Source of the DNA: Calothrix sp. MO_192.B10
GTDB taxonomy: Bacteria; Cyanobacteriota; Cyanobacteriia; Cyanobacteriales; Nostocaceae
Length of the DNA: 44,479 bases
Reading direction: 5' to 3'
NCBI GenBank assembly: GCA_030065055.1
Contig: JASJDS010000009.1
Span: 1 to 44,479, forward strand
Positions 17,904 through 27,879 of the stretch are shown here, in pieces. How positions within the stretch are numbered: the stretch's first letter is position 1; each line of letters starts with the position of its first letter. Below the pieces are notes generated by a model. It searched no databases. It was not told the DNA's origin and worked only from the letters and a program-made list of their open reading frames with translations. Position numbers and translations under genes: made by a program.

Positions 17904-19904
17904 ATGATAAGCTTACTAGAATTGCCAGCATTTGATGAACGTCGTTCAGGTTCTAGAAAACGAAGCTGGGATCATGAAGATGTTTTAGTAGTCGGTCAGC
18001 CAGTACAAATCTCTTTAAAAAAATTGGCTCCCGATCAAAGTGCATTTATCAATTTAACGATAATTGGGGAAATCGAAGTTTTTTCTGACAGTAACCAACC
18101 AGTTACTACACAAACGAATCTTTCTCTGGCACAATTTCCAGAAATTAACCTCCGATCAAGAACCTTTAGCGATCGCATTAACGACCGTTCTTTACAAATA
18201 ACCTTTGAAGATGACAGTGGTCGTCAGCTAAGTCAATTACGAATCAAGCTAACTGTTGTTCGGGTTTGTTTAGATGTTGATGCAGATCGGGATGGAATTA
18301 TTGAATCAGATAACCCCCATAAAGGCGATTGGCAGTGGGGAATTAATGGTCATGGTGCAGTCTTATTAGTCAATAGCGATCGCGATTTGGTTTATTCTGA
18401 TGCCCGGACTGATGGCAAAGACAGTTCAATTTCAGGACTGCTTGACCTGAAAGATTTGAGCTTGATGATTGTTCGTAAAGCTGGTTTAAGAGATTTACCT
18501 TCTGGATACGAACTTTACTTGTCAGTTAACAAAGATACTGCCAAACGAATTCGCATCTATGATGAATTAGATAGATATGGCTATGAGTTAATTGGCCCAG
18601 GAGAAACAAAAGCCAGGATTAGAGACACTGACCGAGATATTATCTTGGCTATTGAACAATTAAGTTATCCTGATTTTGACTTCGATGGTATAATTGAGAT
18701 TAGTTTAAATCTCGTCAAAGATGACAAATCTATCTATAGCGATCGCGTAGTATTTCGAGTCGCACCCTGGATCATGACTCCGAATACTTTGTCCCCCATA
18801 ACAGTCTTTGTTTCTCGTTTATCTAATGGACTGAACAAAGAATTTATTGAGGAACTGAGAAAAGTTGTTGGCAAAGCTAACGCACAACTAGATATTGTTC
18901 CCTTCGAGTTTCATCGGGATGATCCTTGGATGCAAGACGAAATTGAAATTGGTTATACTCAAGCTCCAGGACATCTAATGCATGTAGTATTGGATTCCCC
19001 CCGCGATCGAGGATTAGATAATTTCCCGAAACGTAAATTATTAGGAATTGACTTTGGCTATGTCACCCGCAAAAGCCGCAATTCACCGACAAAATTAGAC
19101 TCTTTTGGAAATTTAGAAGTTTCCCCTCCAGTAACCGTCAAAGGGGTTCATTATCCCTTCGGTCGTCTTATATTTGGAGGAACTCGCCCAGAAATTATCC
19201 CTGAGTCACAACGCCGTCGAATGTTGACAGTCTTGCAAGATTTTCTCTACGCCCAAAAAATTCAAGCACCCTTTGAAATCTTTTCTGACTGGCTGAGTGT
19301 GGGACATATTGATGAATTTATGACTTTTGTTCCTGCTCCTAGCTCTAAAGGATTTAAATTACTTTTAGCTGGCCCAGACCAATGTTATAAAATTCTCCAA
19401 CGTTTACGAGAACAAGGTCACGATCAAGTGTTATTGCGCCAGGGGAAACGATTTTCTAGTGGTCCTGCCGATATCAGTGTGGCAGAGATCCTTGATAATG
19501 AACAGTTAGCTGACCATAACCATCGCTTTCAAGAATACATAAATTGGAATCGAGAGGTGTTAAAACAAGAATTAGAATTAAGCGAAGAAGACATTATCGA
19601 ACTACCCGCTTTATTTGAAGTTGATCGATATGAGCGAGCAGAAACTTTTTTCCCTAATATGGTCAACATGATTGTTCTGAAGCAGCATCTTGGTATTCCC
19701 AAACCATTTGGTCCCAAGATTAATCAGCAATGCCAATTTGAAGCTTATGTAAAAGAGGTTTTAGAACCTTTAGGTTTAGTTTGCCACTTTATTGATGATT
19801 GGGAACCTTATTTTCTAGGACGAGGGGAAATTCATTGTGGAACTAATACACGTCGCCAACCTTTTGCTCAAAAATGGTGGGAAGTTGAACCTGCATTTTT
19901 ATAA
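17904..19904 (+). CDS. Peptidylarginine deiminase (PAD, animal-type fold)
   Basis: 666 residues, essentially the length of vertebrate PADs (~663). It converts peptidyl-arginine to citrulline in a calcium-dependent reaction. All catalytic residues are recognisable: Asp345 in WMQDEIEIGY, His468 and Asp470 in VGHIDEFMTF, and Cys645 in GEIHCGTNTRR (Cys645 is also the human PAD4 number). Calcium-site-like acidic stretches occur (DVDADRDGIIESD near 126-138, DFDFDGIIEI near 255-265). N-terminal immunoglobulin-like domains precede the catalytic domain. There is no signal peptide. Cyanobacterial PADs are known and have been proposed as the source of animal PADs. Start ATG 17904. It lies alone, with the leader peptide ~700 bases upstream. 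Confidence 0.95.
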   Translation: MISLLELPAFDERRSGSRKRSWDHEDVLVVGQPVQISLKKLAPDQSAFINLTIIGEIEVFSDSNQPVTTQTNLSLAQFPEINLRSRTFSDRINDRSLQITFEDDSGRQLSQLRIKLTVVRVCLDVDADRDGIIESDNPHKGDWQWGINGHGAVLLVNSDRDLVYSDARTDGKDSSISGLLDLKDLSLMIVRKAGLRDLPSGYELYLSVNKDTAKRIRIYDELDRYGYELIGPGETKARIRDTDRDIILAIEQLSYPDFDFDGIIEISLNLVKDDKSIYSDRVVFRVAPWIMTPNTLSPITVFVSRLSNGLNKEFIEELRKVVGKANAQLDIVPFEFHRDDPWMQDEIEIGYTQAPGHLMHVVLDSPRDRGLDNFPKRKLLGIDFGYVTRKSRNSPTKLDSFGNLEVSPPVTVKGVHYPFGRLIFGGTRPEIIPESQRRRMLTVLQDFLYAQKIQAPFEIFSDWLSVGHIDEFMTFVPAPSSKGFKLLLAGPDQCYKILQRLREQGHDQVLLRQGKRFSSGPADISVAEILDNEQLADHNHRFQEYINWNREVLKQELELSEEDIIELPALFEVDRYERAETFFPNMVNMIVLKQHLGIPKPFGPKINQQCQFEAYVKEVLEPLGLVCHFIDDWEPYFLGRGEIHCGTNTRRQPFAQKWWEVEPAFL

Positions 19905-19994
19905 AGAAAGCGATCGCTTTCATCTAATCTCTTAAAACGCCGTAAAGGGAATCCGGTAGTGGGCGACTCTACTACTAATAGTACCTCGAAGGAA

Positions 19995-20106
19995 GGCGTT
20001 GCTGAATGGAAGTATGAATTTACATTTTTCGATATTATTGAAGAACTATTCTTTGCGCCTTTGCGTCTTTGCGCGAACTTAATTCATACCTGGATTCAGC
20101 AACGCC
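19995..20106. repeat. MITE-like repeat, family A (copy 4)
   Basis: GGCGTTGCTGAAT at the left end and ATTCAGCAACGCC at the right end, with internal CTTTGCGCCTTTGCGTC. It separates the deiminase gene from the convergent GH31 gene. Confidence 0.8.
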
Positions 20107-20176
20107 CGAAGGAAGTTCTGGAAACATTAAAATGTGCCAGAAGCCTACACTCCCCTGGCGGGTGAGTGTAGGTAGT

Positions 20177-23131
20177 TCAAAAAGTCACATTGATAGTAAT
20201 GTCGGGATTGTTATCAAAGATTTTGATGTAAATAGTCTGGAGAAAGAGATTGTAGTAGTAAGTATTCTCCGTAGCTACAGCTAAAGCATCAGCAGATGCT
20301 TCATCGGTAAGTTCGACAATCCGTCTGAGAGGTACTTGTGTTTCAGCAGTTGGACCTGCAACAACTTGAGTCGGCGCATTAGTGCCCAAAAGACTGACGT
20401 AGAAAAAGGACTCATGGGGAGGATTGTAATTATCTTGGGTACGTTGAAAACGAATGCGTTGACCGTTAACTATTGCCGTATGGCTTATTTTAGTTAGGCG
20501 ATACTGGTTGTTTTCTTCGGCATTTCTAGTTTCTCCATCATCATCGAGATAGAGTTGGTAAGTATTGTCCCGACCGGGATAAATATTGAAGGTAATTGGA
20601 TTTGGTTTACCTTCAGCGTGTAATTGCCCTACATACTGTTCTACTTCCCGCATGGGAATAATTGCTCCTTCCCGGATATAGATGGGAATATTATTCATGT
20701 AATAAAGCTCCTGATAATTATCCCAAGGAGCCTCATACTCGAATTCAATACCTCCATCTACTGGCACGTCAAGAGGAAAGATATTATTTTTAAAGCTATA
20801 CCATTTACTGCCACCAGGTAAGTAAACTGGGCGTTTATTTTGTCCTCCAACTACTACTGGACAAACGAGAATATCTTTACCAACAAAGAATTGATCGTCC
20901 AGACGAGAATTGTTGTATTGAGCACTGCTTTCAAATTGACTGCCGTGGTCATCAAACATCTCTGGATCCACCTGGTTAAAGAACAAAGGACGAACGATTG
21001 GTTTGCCTGTTTGATTATTTTCATACATTAAATCGTAAAATACTTGAATCAGTTGATAGCGCAATTCAATGTATTTACGACACATAGGCAAAACTGCTGG
21101 GTGATCGTAAGTGTATGGTTCTTGTCCTTTTGTCCGTTTTTCTGAATTTGGGTTATAGTTTTCGTAATGATTGCGGAACCAAGGAATAAACGCTCCTAAT
21201 ATAGTCCATCTTACTAACAGTTCGGCATTGGGACGCTCTCCGCTAAAACCACCCACGTCAGAACCGCAAACGGACTGTCCCGAAAGACCCATATTCAGCA
21301 CTTGAGGTATAGTAAGTTTGAGAAAATCCCAAGTTGACTGGTTATCTCCAGTCCAGAGTCCTGCGTATCTGTGAACCCCCACAAAACCACCGCGAGCAAT
21401 AATAAAGTTGCGTTGGTTTGCTCTGAGCTTTTGCAGTCCATTGAAAGTAGCTCGAACTAAATTATAGTTATAAAGATTGTGAATTTTAGCAAAGGGTTGT
21501 TTTTGAGGGTCAAAAGAGTTTGGTAAATATCTCGATTCTTCGTTATCGAAGAGGGTGACATCTAGAGGGAATGATCGCAAGGGAAGTTCGTTGGGATAAA
21601 CAAAGCATTGACGAAAATTCCCTGGATTGGAAATTTTTTCGCCGCATCTTTCGTCCATGGCTGGGGTGGTCATATCTTGCCAAATCATATCCATTCCCCA
21701 ATCGACGAGGCTCTTATATTGGTTTCCCCACCATTCTTGAACTCTCAAACTGCCAAAATCGGCATAGTATCCTGGACCTCCACGATTTCCTCCGTACCAG
21801 ATCGCTCCTACGAAAGCCTCACCTGTACCGCCAATTTGATTGCCATCTTCGTCCTCTCGGCGATCGATCACAAAAACATCTTCTCTCAGACCGCTATCTA
21901 GGGTAGGATAAGGCGTATCATTTCCATTTTCATCAGGCCCTTGACTAATATAGGGAGTAATGTTGGTACTACATTTGTATCCCATTTGATGGAGTTCGTC
22001 TAACATTCCTTTGGGATCGGGGAAATTCTTTTGGCTGTTAGTAAAAGTGCGATAGTTATCTTGGAGATCGATATCAATGTGCAGTCCATCGATGGGAATT
22101 TGTAGATCTCGATATTCTCTTGCTCTCTCTAATAATAGGTTGCGCGTATTGTATCTAAAACCGTAACCCCCTTGATGATAGCCAAATACATATTTCGGTT
22201 TTAGACAAGTACGTCCAGTTAGTTGGGTAAATTCACTGAGAACTCCCGCTGCATCTCCTCCAGCAAAGAAGTAATAGTCTAGTTCTCCATACAAAGCTCC
22301 AAAATAATAGGAATTATCGTCATATAAATTGAAGTAGCTTTGGCTAGTATTGTCGAATAAAATTCCGTAACAGTAAGGTCCTCCAGCAAAATCACCTTTT
22401 GGTGCCGGATTATATTCCATTAAGAAAGGAGAAGACTGATACAGGGGAATATTAGGATTTAGGGGTCCTGAATTCTCATTTTCGGGAATAACCCGAGGAA
22501 TGTTATCTGAGTAGTGAAAGTTATCGTAATTAAAAAATGTCAGACGGGAGCCGATTCTGTATCTTTCTGGGCTGTTGTTGTAAAAGTGGTTAACTGGAAC
22601 TTGTTTTTTATCGAGAGTTGTTCCCGCTTTTTCCCCAAAACCAAAATAGCGAGCATTTTCGGGAGCGCGTTTAAAATTGGCAATTACTTGCGCTCCTGGT
22701 ATGTAAACTAAATTGTAGTCGGGTTGATCGGCATGAATTAATTGTTCGCCTCGTCCTCTGTAAACCGATAGAGCATATTGGCTTTTTTTTACTCGAACCT
22801 CAATTTGACCAGTAAAAATACGCAGTTCGTCTGCTTCTGTGTCTTCTGCGTTATGTTTTATCTGGGTAATATCGATGCGATCTGTTGCTGTAGCTGGGGA
22901 TCTGGTTGGTTCGTATTCAGCTGTGGGATCAGGGTTAAATCTGACTCGGAAAATAAAAGGGGACAGAAAAGAAATAATAATTCTGTGCCCGCTTTCCATC
23001 TCTAAAGTAAATTTTTCTACTGTATTGCCAATGGGATCGGGTGGTGTAACTTGTTTGACTTTCCCAATGGGTTGCCAAACAATACCAGATTCTGGGGTAA
23101 AGTTATCTGCTGCAACGTAATTGTAAGACAT
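20177..23131 (-). CDS. Glycoside hydrolase family 31 protein, alpha-1,4-glucan lyase-like
   Basis: 984 residues with an N-terminal beta domain, a (beta/alpha)8 barrel and C-terminal beta domains as in GH31. Nucleophile Asp486 lies in MIWQDMTTPAM and acid/base Asp596 in LWTGDNQSTW; other GH31 marks are HIDIDLQDNYRTF and GSDVGGFSG. The sequence after the nucleophile (DMTTPAM rather than the DMNE of hydrolases), plus DLQDNYRTF and PWFRNHYENY, resemble red-algal alpha-1,4-glucan lyases, which release 1,5-anhydrofructose from starch or glycogen. An alpha-glucosidase activity is the alternative. No signal peptide, so glycogen would be the cytoplasmic substrate. It is divergent from the six-hairpin glycosidase gene. 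Confidence 0.85.
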   Translation of the reverse strand: MSYNYVAADNFTPESGIVWQPIGKVKQVTPPDPIGNTVEKFTLEMESGHRIIISFLSPFIFRVRFNPDPTAEYEPTRSPATATDRIDITQIKHNAEDTEADELRIFTGQIEVRVKKSQYALSVYRGRGEQLIHADQPDYNLVYIPGAQVIANFKRAPENARYFGFGEKAGTTLDKKQVPVNHFYNNSPERYRIGSRLTFFNYDNFHYSDNIPRVIPENENSGPLNPNIPLYQSSPFLMEYNPAPKGDFAGGPYCYGILFDNTSQSYFNLYDDNSYYFGALYGELDYYFFAGGDAAGVLSEFTQLTGRTCLKPKYVFGYHQGGYGFRYNTRNLLLERAREYRDLQIPIDGLHIDIDLQDNYRTFTNSQKNFPDPKGMLDELHQMGYKCSTNITPYISQGPDENGNDTPYPTLDSGLREDVFVIDRREDEDGNQIGGTGEAFVGAIWYGGNRGGPGYYADFGSLRVQEWWGNQYKSLVDWGMDMIWQDMTTPAMDERCGEKISNPGNFRQCFVYPNELPLRSFPLDVTLFDNEESRYLPNSFDPQKQPFAKIHNLYNYNLVRATFNGLQKLRANQRNFIIARGGFVGVHRYAGLWTGDNQSTWDFLKLTIPQVLNMGLSGQSVCGSDVGGFSGERPNAELLVRWTILGAFIPWFRNHYENYNPNSEKRTKGQEPYTYDHPAVLPMCRKYIELRYQLIQVFYDLMYENNQTGKPIVRPLFFNQVDPEMFDDHGSQFESSAQYNNSRLDDQFFVGKDILVCPVVVGGQNKRPVYLPGGSKWYSFKNNIFPLDVPVDGGIEFEYEAPWDNYQELYYMNNIPIYIREGAIIPMREVEQYVGQLHAEGKPNPITFNIYPGRDNTYQLYLDDDGETRNAEENNQYRLTKISHTAIVNGQRIRFQRTQDNYNPPHESFFYVSLLGTNAPTQVVAGPTAETQVPLRRIVELTDEASADALAVATENTYYYNLFLQTIYIKIFDNNPDITINVTF

Positions 23132-24117
23132 CTCTTTTTCTCCTGAACAGATAAAACTAATTAGTTTGATTTGGTTAATTATGATGTTTTTTTGCTATCA
23201 AGCTCATGGAATTCGATTGCCATCCACATGCAGTCCGTTTAACATAATAATACTGATGCCATGGATAAACAAGTTTATAAATGAGAAAACGATACATAAT
23301 CAAATATTGTGTTATTTGCTACTGAGCAGTCAGTGGAGGTTAAACAGATGGTTGTGGAGGGGGATCACCGACAGGGCTTTCAGGCATCTCGATATGATTT
23401 TGAGCTTCAGTTTTCATCAATACATTTTTCTTACAAGACCAGCATAAAACAATAGACTGCCCCCCGAACCTAACACGATTATTCTATAACCAGAGAGATT
23501 TTGGGTGTCGTGCCCCTACCGGACAATTTGTTGTTTGGCCTTTTTGAAATTGCTTCAATGTTATCTTGACAGGGCTAGGGACTATTTTCAAACTATTATG
23601 TAGGTTGGGTGGAACGAAGTGTAGACGCGTAAAGCCTACGGCTCCCGCTGAGTCCTAACTCCATAGGAGTTAGGACTCAGCGGCTTCTCAAAGAGTAACC
23701 CAACAAATTGAATGAAGAATGTTGGGTTGAGGGACGAAACCCAACCTACAAGTTATGCCAATTTTGGATTTGAAAACACGCCCTAGCAATGCCCACCTTA
23801 CCTATTAGAAGGTTTTTATTAAAAAAATATTAAATAGTGCTTTATCAAGCTTAAAATAGTGTACTAGATTTCTAGACAAATTATTGATTGTTATAGATTT
23901 CAGCGATTTGTTAAGGCGTTGTATAAATGCGGGATGAATTAAGATTTTGAGCCAAGCTGTAATGTTTATTCTTTGCGCCTTTGCACGCCAGTTGCTACCC
24001 TGACGGGAAGCCGCTGCGCGTCTACAAGTCGGCGGAGCCCTTCATTCAGAGGCTTTGGAGGTATAGAACCCAGGTTTAAAAATCCGAATTTTGTTGTTTT
24101 TCAATGATTTTGCAACC
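23132..24117. other. Divergent intergenic region between the two glycosidase genes
   Basis: About 985 bases with no gene. It holds repeat family D copy 1 (23574-23787) and a family A half-repeat near 23914-24010 (GGCGTTGTATAAATGCGGGA, CTTTGCGCC). The promoters for both the GH31 gene (leftward) and the six-hairpin gene (rightward) must lie here; none was identified with confidence. Confidence 0.6.
23574..23787. repeat. Dispersed repeat family D, copy 1
   Basis: Starts GCTAGGGACTATTTTCAAAC, followed by TAGGTTGGGTGGAACGAAGTG, and ends TTTGAAAACACGCCCTAGC, so the termini are imperfect inverted repeats. A same-orientation copy lies on the other side of the six-hairpin glycosidase gene at 26680-26973. 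Confidence 0.8.
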
Positions 24118-26649
24118 ATGACAAATCTATCAATTTTACTATCTCAACAAACCCAAGAAAGAGAAATCATACAAGAAAAAGATAGTCCCTATCAAGCGAC
24201 ATTTACTGTTGAGAATAGGGGACAAAAAAGACTCTTTTCCATAGAAACCAATGCGCCCTTTGAAAAAAAATTCAATGGTGACAATCAACGTCAAATTTAT
24301 CAAGAATATTTAATCAACCCACGGGAAATAATCGAATCAAAAGATTATCCTACCCTTGATAGTAATCATACTTGGTTCGACGCGCTTTACGCTCTAGCCA
24401 TAGAAGAAGTTCGTCAATGTTCCGTCCCTAATATTCGAGATGGTTCCTATCTTAATGGACAACCTCTCCCCAATCCACCTGAAGGAGGCTATTTTGAGAC
24501 AGGTTTATTCTGGACATATGTCTGGACTAGAGATATTTCCTATTCTGTGGATCTGGGTTTAGGAATTATTGATCCGATTCGGGCTTTAAATTCTGTCAAA
24601 TTTAAACTCTCCCAACGCCGTGAAGGGGGTAACCGACAAATCATACAAGACACTGGCACAGGGGGCAGTTATCCTATCTCAAGCGATCGCGTTGTTTGGT
24701 CTTTTGGTTCCCGTGCGTTGTTGCAACAACTCCAAGGGGAGACAAGGGATAATTTTGCCCTTCTTGCTTATGAAGCGATCGCAAATACCATTGAACACGA
24801 TCGCCAAGTTATTTTTGACCCCCAAGATGGTCTATATCGAGGAGAACAATCATTTTTAGATTGGAGAGAACAAACTTATCCCTCTTGGGTGGCTGACGAT
24901 CCAGTACAAATTGGTATGTCCAAAGCACTTTCTACTAATTGTTGTCACTTTCATGCTCTACAATTAGCAGCCTCTCTGGCAGGGGAATTAGGCCAGACAA
25001 CAGAACAACAAAAATACCAGCAATGGGCACAGGATTTACGGCAAGGGATCAGAGCTCACCTCTATCTACCAGAACAACAACTCTATTCTACCTTTATTAC
25101 TACAACCTTTGCCCCTGGTCCGGCCCATCAATATGATTTATTAGGCAGTGCCTTGGCTATTTTGCTTGATATTGCTGATGAGCAACAAGCCACTCAAATT
25201 GTATCTCATTATCCCCATTTACCTAAAGGAGCTGCCGTAATTTGGCCGCAACAAAGGGATACCCTTATTTATCATAACCAAGCAATTTGGCCTTTTGTCA
25301 CGGCTTATTGGCTGAGGGCTGCGAAAAAGGTGAAAAATGATCGAGCTGTTACCCTAGGGATAAGTTCCTTAGTGCGAGGATCTGCCCTCAGTTTATCAAA
25401 TATGGAAAACTTTGATGCAGTTAGCGGTAGGGTTGAACTAGATACAGAACAAAAGGAACCTCAGGTAAATTCCCCTCGTCAGTTGTGGTCAGTGGCAGGT
25501 TATCTGTCGATGATCTATGACATCATTTTTGGCATCACTTACACAGATTCAGGTATTAACTTTTCTCCCTATATTACCCGTGAATTCCGTCACCATCTCT
25601 TACCTAACTCGAATAAATTAGTTCTCAATGGTCTTCCCTATCGGGGACGAAAACTAGATATTTCCGTTAATTTACCCCCTGTAACAGAGCAGATGGAGGG
25701 AGCTTATACCGTGGGAGAAATCCGTCTCAACGGACAAGTGATTACCTCAGAGATTACCGAATCAATACTTAGCGATCGCAATACCATTGAGGTAAATTTA
25801 GGGTCAGGCAATAACCAACATTCTCCCATTAATCTGGTTACTAACCTCGAAGACTATCGATATAGATTTGCCCCTCGACCACCTATAGTTGAATCCATAA
25901 AAGCGATCGATAATCAATTAGAAATTAAGTTTAATCTCAATGGAGAAAATCCAGATGAAGTTAGGGTTAATGTCTATCGAGATGGGGAATTAGTTGCTAG
26001 TGGACTCTCTGGCAATCTGAGCACCTGGCGAGATCAAAATACTGAAGGGATGCGATCGCCTAGCTATTGTTATAATCTGGAAACAGTTTACATCAGCAGT
26101 GGTACAACTTCCCAACGTTCTTACCCCTTCTGTTATTGGGGTTCCAATAGTAATCGCATCTATTACATTAATGCAGATCAATTTTTAGCGGTTGGCGGGC
26201 AACTTTCTCAGCGTCATGGCAGAAAACATTTTGAAAATTGGGGCGAACCTAGCCATAGTATCACAGTCAATATACAAGCTCAGTTTAATGGACCTCACGC
26301 CATTCAGGTAGTAGCTGGTAATGGTGCAGGACCTATCAATACAGGGATTACCTGTGCAGTCAAACACTTGCAAATGAAGAATTTACCAAACAATCAAGTA
26401 GTTGCAGATGGTTATTTGATCATGCCCCAGCTTGGTACTTGGGATCGCTGGTTAGAGTCTTCCGTTATTTTTAGCCAAGTGGATTTAATTGCCGGTCAGG
26501 ATTACGAAATCAAGATTTTTAGCGATGCTCAAGCCATCAACATGTCAAGTTTTGCCCACAATGAAAATTATACAGGTGGCAATGGAGGAAGAACAGGAGT
26601 TTATAATTATGTCAATATTGCTCAAGTCAAGTTGAATGCATTAACTTGA
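24118..26649 (+). CDS. Six-hairpin (alpha/alpha)6 glycosidase, family uncertain
   Basis: 843 residues from ATG 24118 (an upstream TTG at 24091 would add nine). The central region has GYFETGLFWTYVWTRDISYS (about residues 128-147), FGSRALLQQLQGETRDN, DGLYRGEQSFLDWREQTYP, and YHNQAIWPFVTAYWLRAAKK, which are the aromatic and acidic blocks of six-hairpin glycosidases such as GH15, GH63 and related families. The C-terminal ~250 residues look like beta-sandwich carbohydrate-binding domains (HAIQVVAGNGAGPINTG, near 725). No signal peptide. Pairing with a GH31 glucan-lyase-like enzyme suggests glycogen or another alpha-glucan as substrate; this is inference. Confidence 0.75.
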   Translation: MTNLSILLSQQTQEREIIQEKDSPYQATFTVENRGQKRLFSIETNAPFEKKFNGDNQRQIYQEYLINPREIIESKDYPTLDSNHTWFDALYALAIEEVRQCSVPNIRDGSYLNGQPLPNPPEGGYFETGLFWTYVWTRDISYSVDLGLGIIDPIRALNSVKFKLSQRREGGNRQIIQDTGTGGSYPISSDRVVWSFGSRALLQQLQGETRDNFALLAYEAIANTIEHDRQVIFDPQDGLYRGEQSFLDWREQTYPSWVADDPVQIGMSKALSTNCCHFHALQLAASLAGELGQTTEQQKYQQWAQDLRQGIRAHLYLPEQQLYSTFITTTFAPGPAHQYDLLGSALAILLDIADEQQATQIVSHYPHLPKGAAVIWPQQRDTLIYHNQAIWPFVTAYWLRAAKKVKNDRAVTLGISSLVRGSALSLSNMENFDAVSGRVELDTEQKEPQVNSPRQLWSVAGYLSMIYDIIFGITYTDSGINFSPYITREFRHHLLPNSNKLVLNGLPYRGRKLDISVNLPPVTEQMEGAYTVGEIRLNGQVITSEITESILSDRNTIEVNLGSGNNQHSPINLVTNLEDYRYRFAPRPPIVESIKAIDNQLEIKFNLNGENPDEVRVNVYRDGELVASGLSGNLSTWRDQNTEGMRSPSYCYNLETVYISSGTTSQRSYPFCYWGSNSNRIYYINADQFLAVGGQLSQRHGRKHFENWGEPSHSITVNIQAQFNGPHAIQVVAGNGAGPINTGITCAVKHLQMKNLPNNQVVADGYLIMPQLGTWDRWLESSVIFSQVDLIAGQDYEIKIFSDAQAINMSSFAHNENYTGGNGGRTGVYNYVNIAQVKLNALT

Positions 26650-27001
26650 TCGATATCTTGTACTTTGATTTATGACCAAGCCCTAGGGACTGTTTTCAAA
26701 CTATTGCGTAGGTTGGGTAGAACGAAGTGAAACCCAACATTCTTCGTCCGATTTGTTGGGTTTTGTTCCTCAAACGCCACTGACTATAACGGAGGGAACC
26801 TCCCTTCGGGTGAATCCTAAGCCCTTCGGGCACGGCAAAGCCGAACGGATACGCTTCGCGAGCAACACTTTGCTTATGCCGGGGAACCCGTCCACCGCAA
26901 GTGTTTCACCGCAACGGAGTGGCTCCCCAACCTACAATTGATACTAATTTTGGGTTTTAAAACACGCCCTAGGCTTGTTTTTTGATCAGTTGCATATTTT
27001 T
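26650..27001. other. Intergenic region with repeat family D, copy 2
   Basis: The repeat spans 26680-26973: it begins GCCCTAGGGACTGTTTTCAA and ends TTTTAAAACACGCCCTAGGC, with internal TAGGTTGGGTAGAACGAAGTG as in copy 1. It carries an extra internal segment with TATGCCGGGGAACCCGTCC. No gene. Confidence 0.75.
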
Positions 27002-27649
27002 TTATTTGAATTTTTCTGATTCTGTAATAATTTTTCCCAAATGTTTGAGGATTCTTAAAACTTCGGATAAGTTGTTGCGATACTGGGAACGGGTTGCAAA
27101 TAGGTCAGAAATACCATACTGTTTATTTAAGGTTTTGACAAACAAATAGCTGCTACCATTGGCGATCATTCCATACAGAGGTTGTTCTGGTTTAGCACGA
27201 GCCGCCATGTAAGCTAATGTCTGGGGAATCGCTAATTCTAAATCAAAGGTCGTATTTTTTGACTCAATTAGAACAATCCATAATTTACCTTGCAAAACTA
27301 AAGCATCAATCCTGCCCCGTAAAATCTCTTCATTATCTCCTTGTGCTTCAATTTCAACGGATACCTCAGTTTTAAATCTATAGGGTGCTTGATAGAAGCC
27401 TGCGAGTTCAAGTAATGGAGAAAGCACCACCATTTTGATAGTTTCTTCTAAAAGACTTCCATCCGAGATTTGGTAAAGATAGTTTTGTCGAACTTGCTCT
27501 AATCTTGCCTGCTCTGCTTCACTCAATGCAGGTAAATCTGCCATCCACTCGGTAAAAAATTGACTTTCACCACTCAGTGTTAACCCTAATTTTTCCTCGA
27601 CTTGACGAAGGGTGGTGATGTTTTCTGCAATGGCTATGCTTGTGGTCAT
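27002..27649 (-). CDS. Type I restriction HsdR N-terminal-domain-like protein
   Basis: 215 residues from ATG 27649. LRGRIDALVLQGKLWIVLIESKN (key part GRIDAL ... LIESKN, about residues 111-131) has the Asp...Glu-x-Lys layout of PD-(D/E)XK nucleases, and the preceding ETIKMVVLSPLLELAGF resembles the HsdR N-terminal region. Stand-alone versions are frequent in cyanobacteria and often linked with mobile DNA; their function is unknown. No specificity or methyltransferase subunit is nearby. It is the last gene before the right nifK junction. Confidence 0.7.
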   Translation of the reverse strand: MTTSIAIAENITTLRQVEEKLGLTLSGESQFFTEWMADLPALSEAEQARLEQVRQNYLYQISDGSLLEETIKMVVLSPLLELAGFYQAPYRFKTEVSVEIEAQGDNEEILRGRIDALVLQGKLWIVLIESKNTTFDLELAIPQTLAYMAARAKPEQPLYGMIANGSSYLFVKTLNKQYGISDLFATRSQYRNNLSEVLRILKHLGKIITESEKFK

Positions 27650-27879
27650 AATTCAATTTACATTACCCGCTAAGATCAGCATAGTCCAAATTTACCCCCT
27701 TCAAAAAACTACTCCCTTCTCGGTGTAAGATTACCTATCTCCTAAACCTCTCTATCCTCCGTGTTCTCTGCGACTCTGCGGTTTTTTAATCAGTAATCTT
27801 TGGGCGGGATAGGAGTAGTATTGATAGAGGTTAGAGGTGCTAAAATTAGCTTCTCTTTAAAATAGCCTGATAGCAAACA

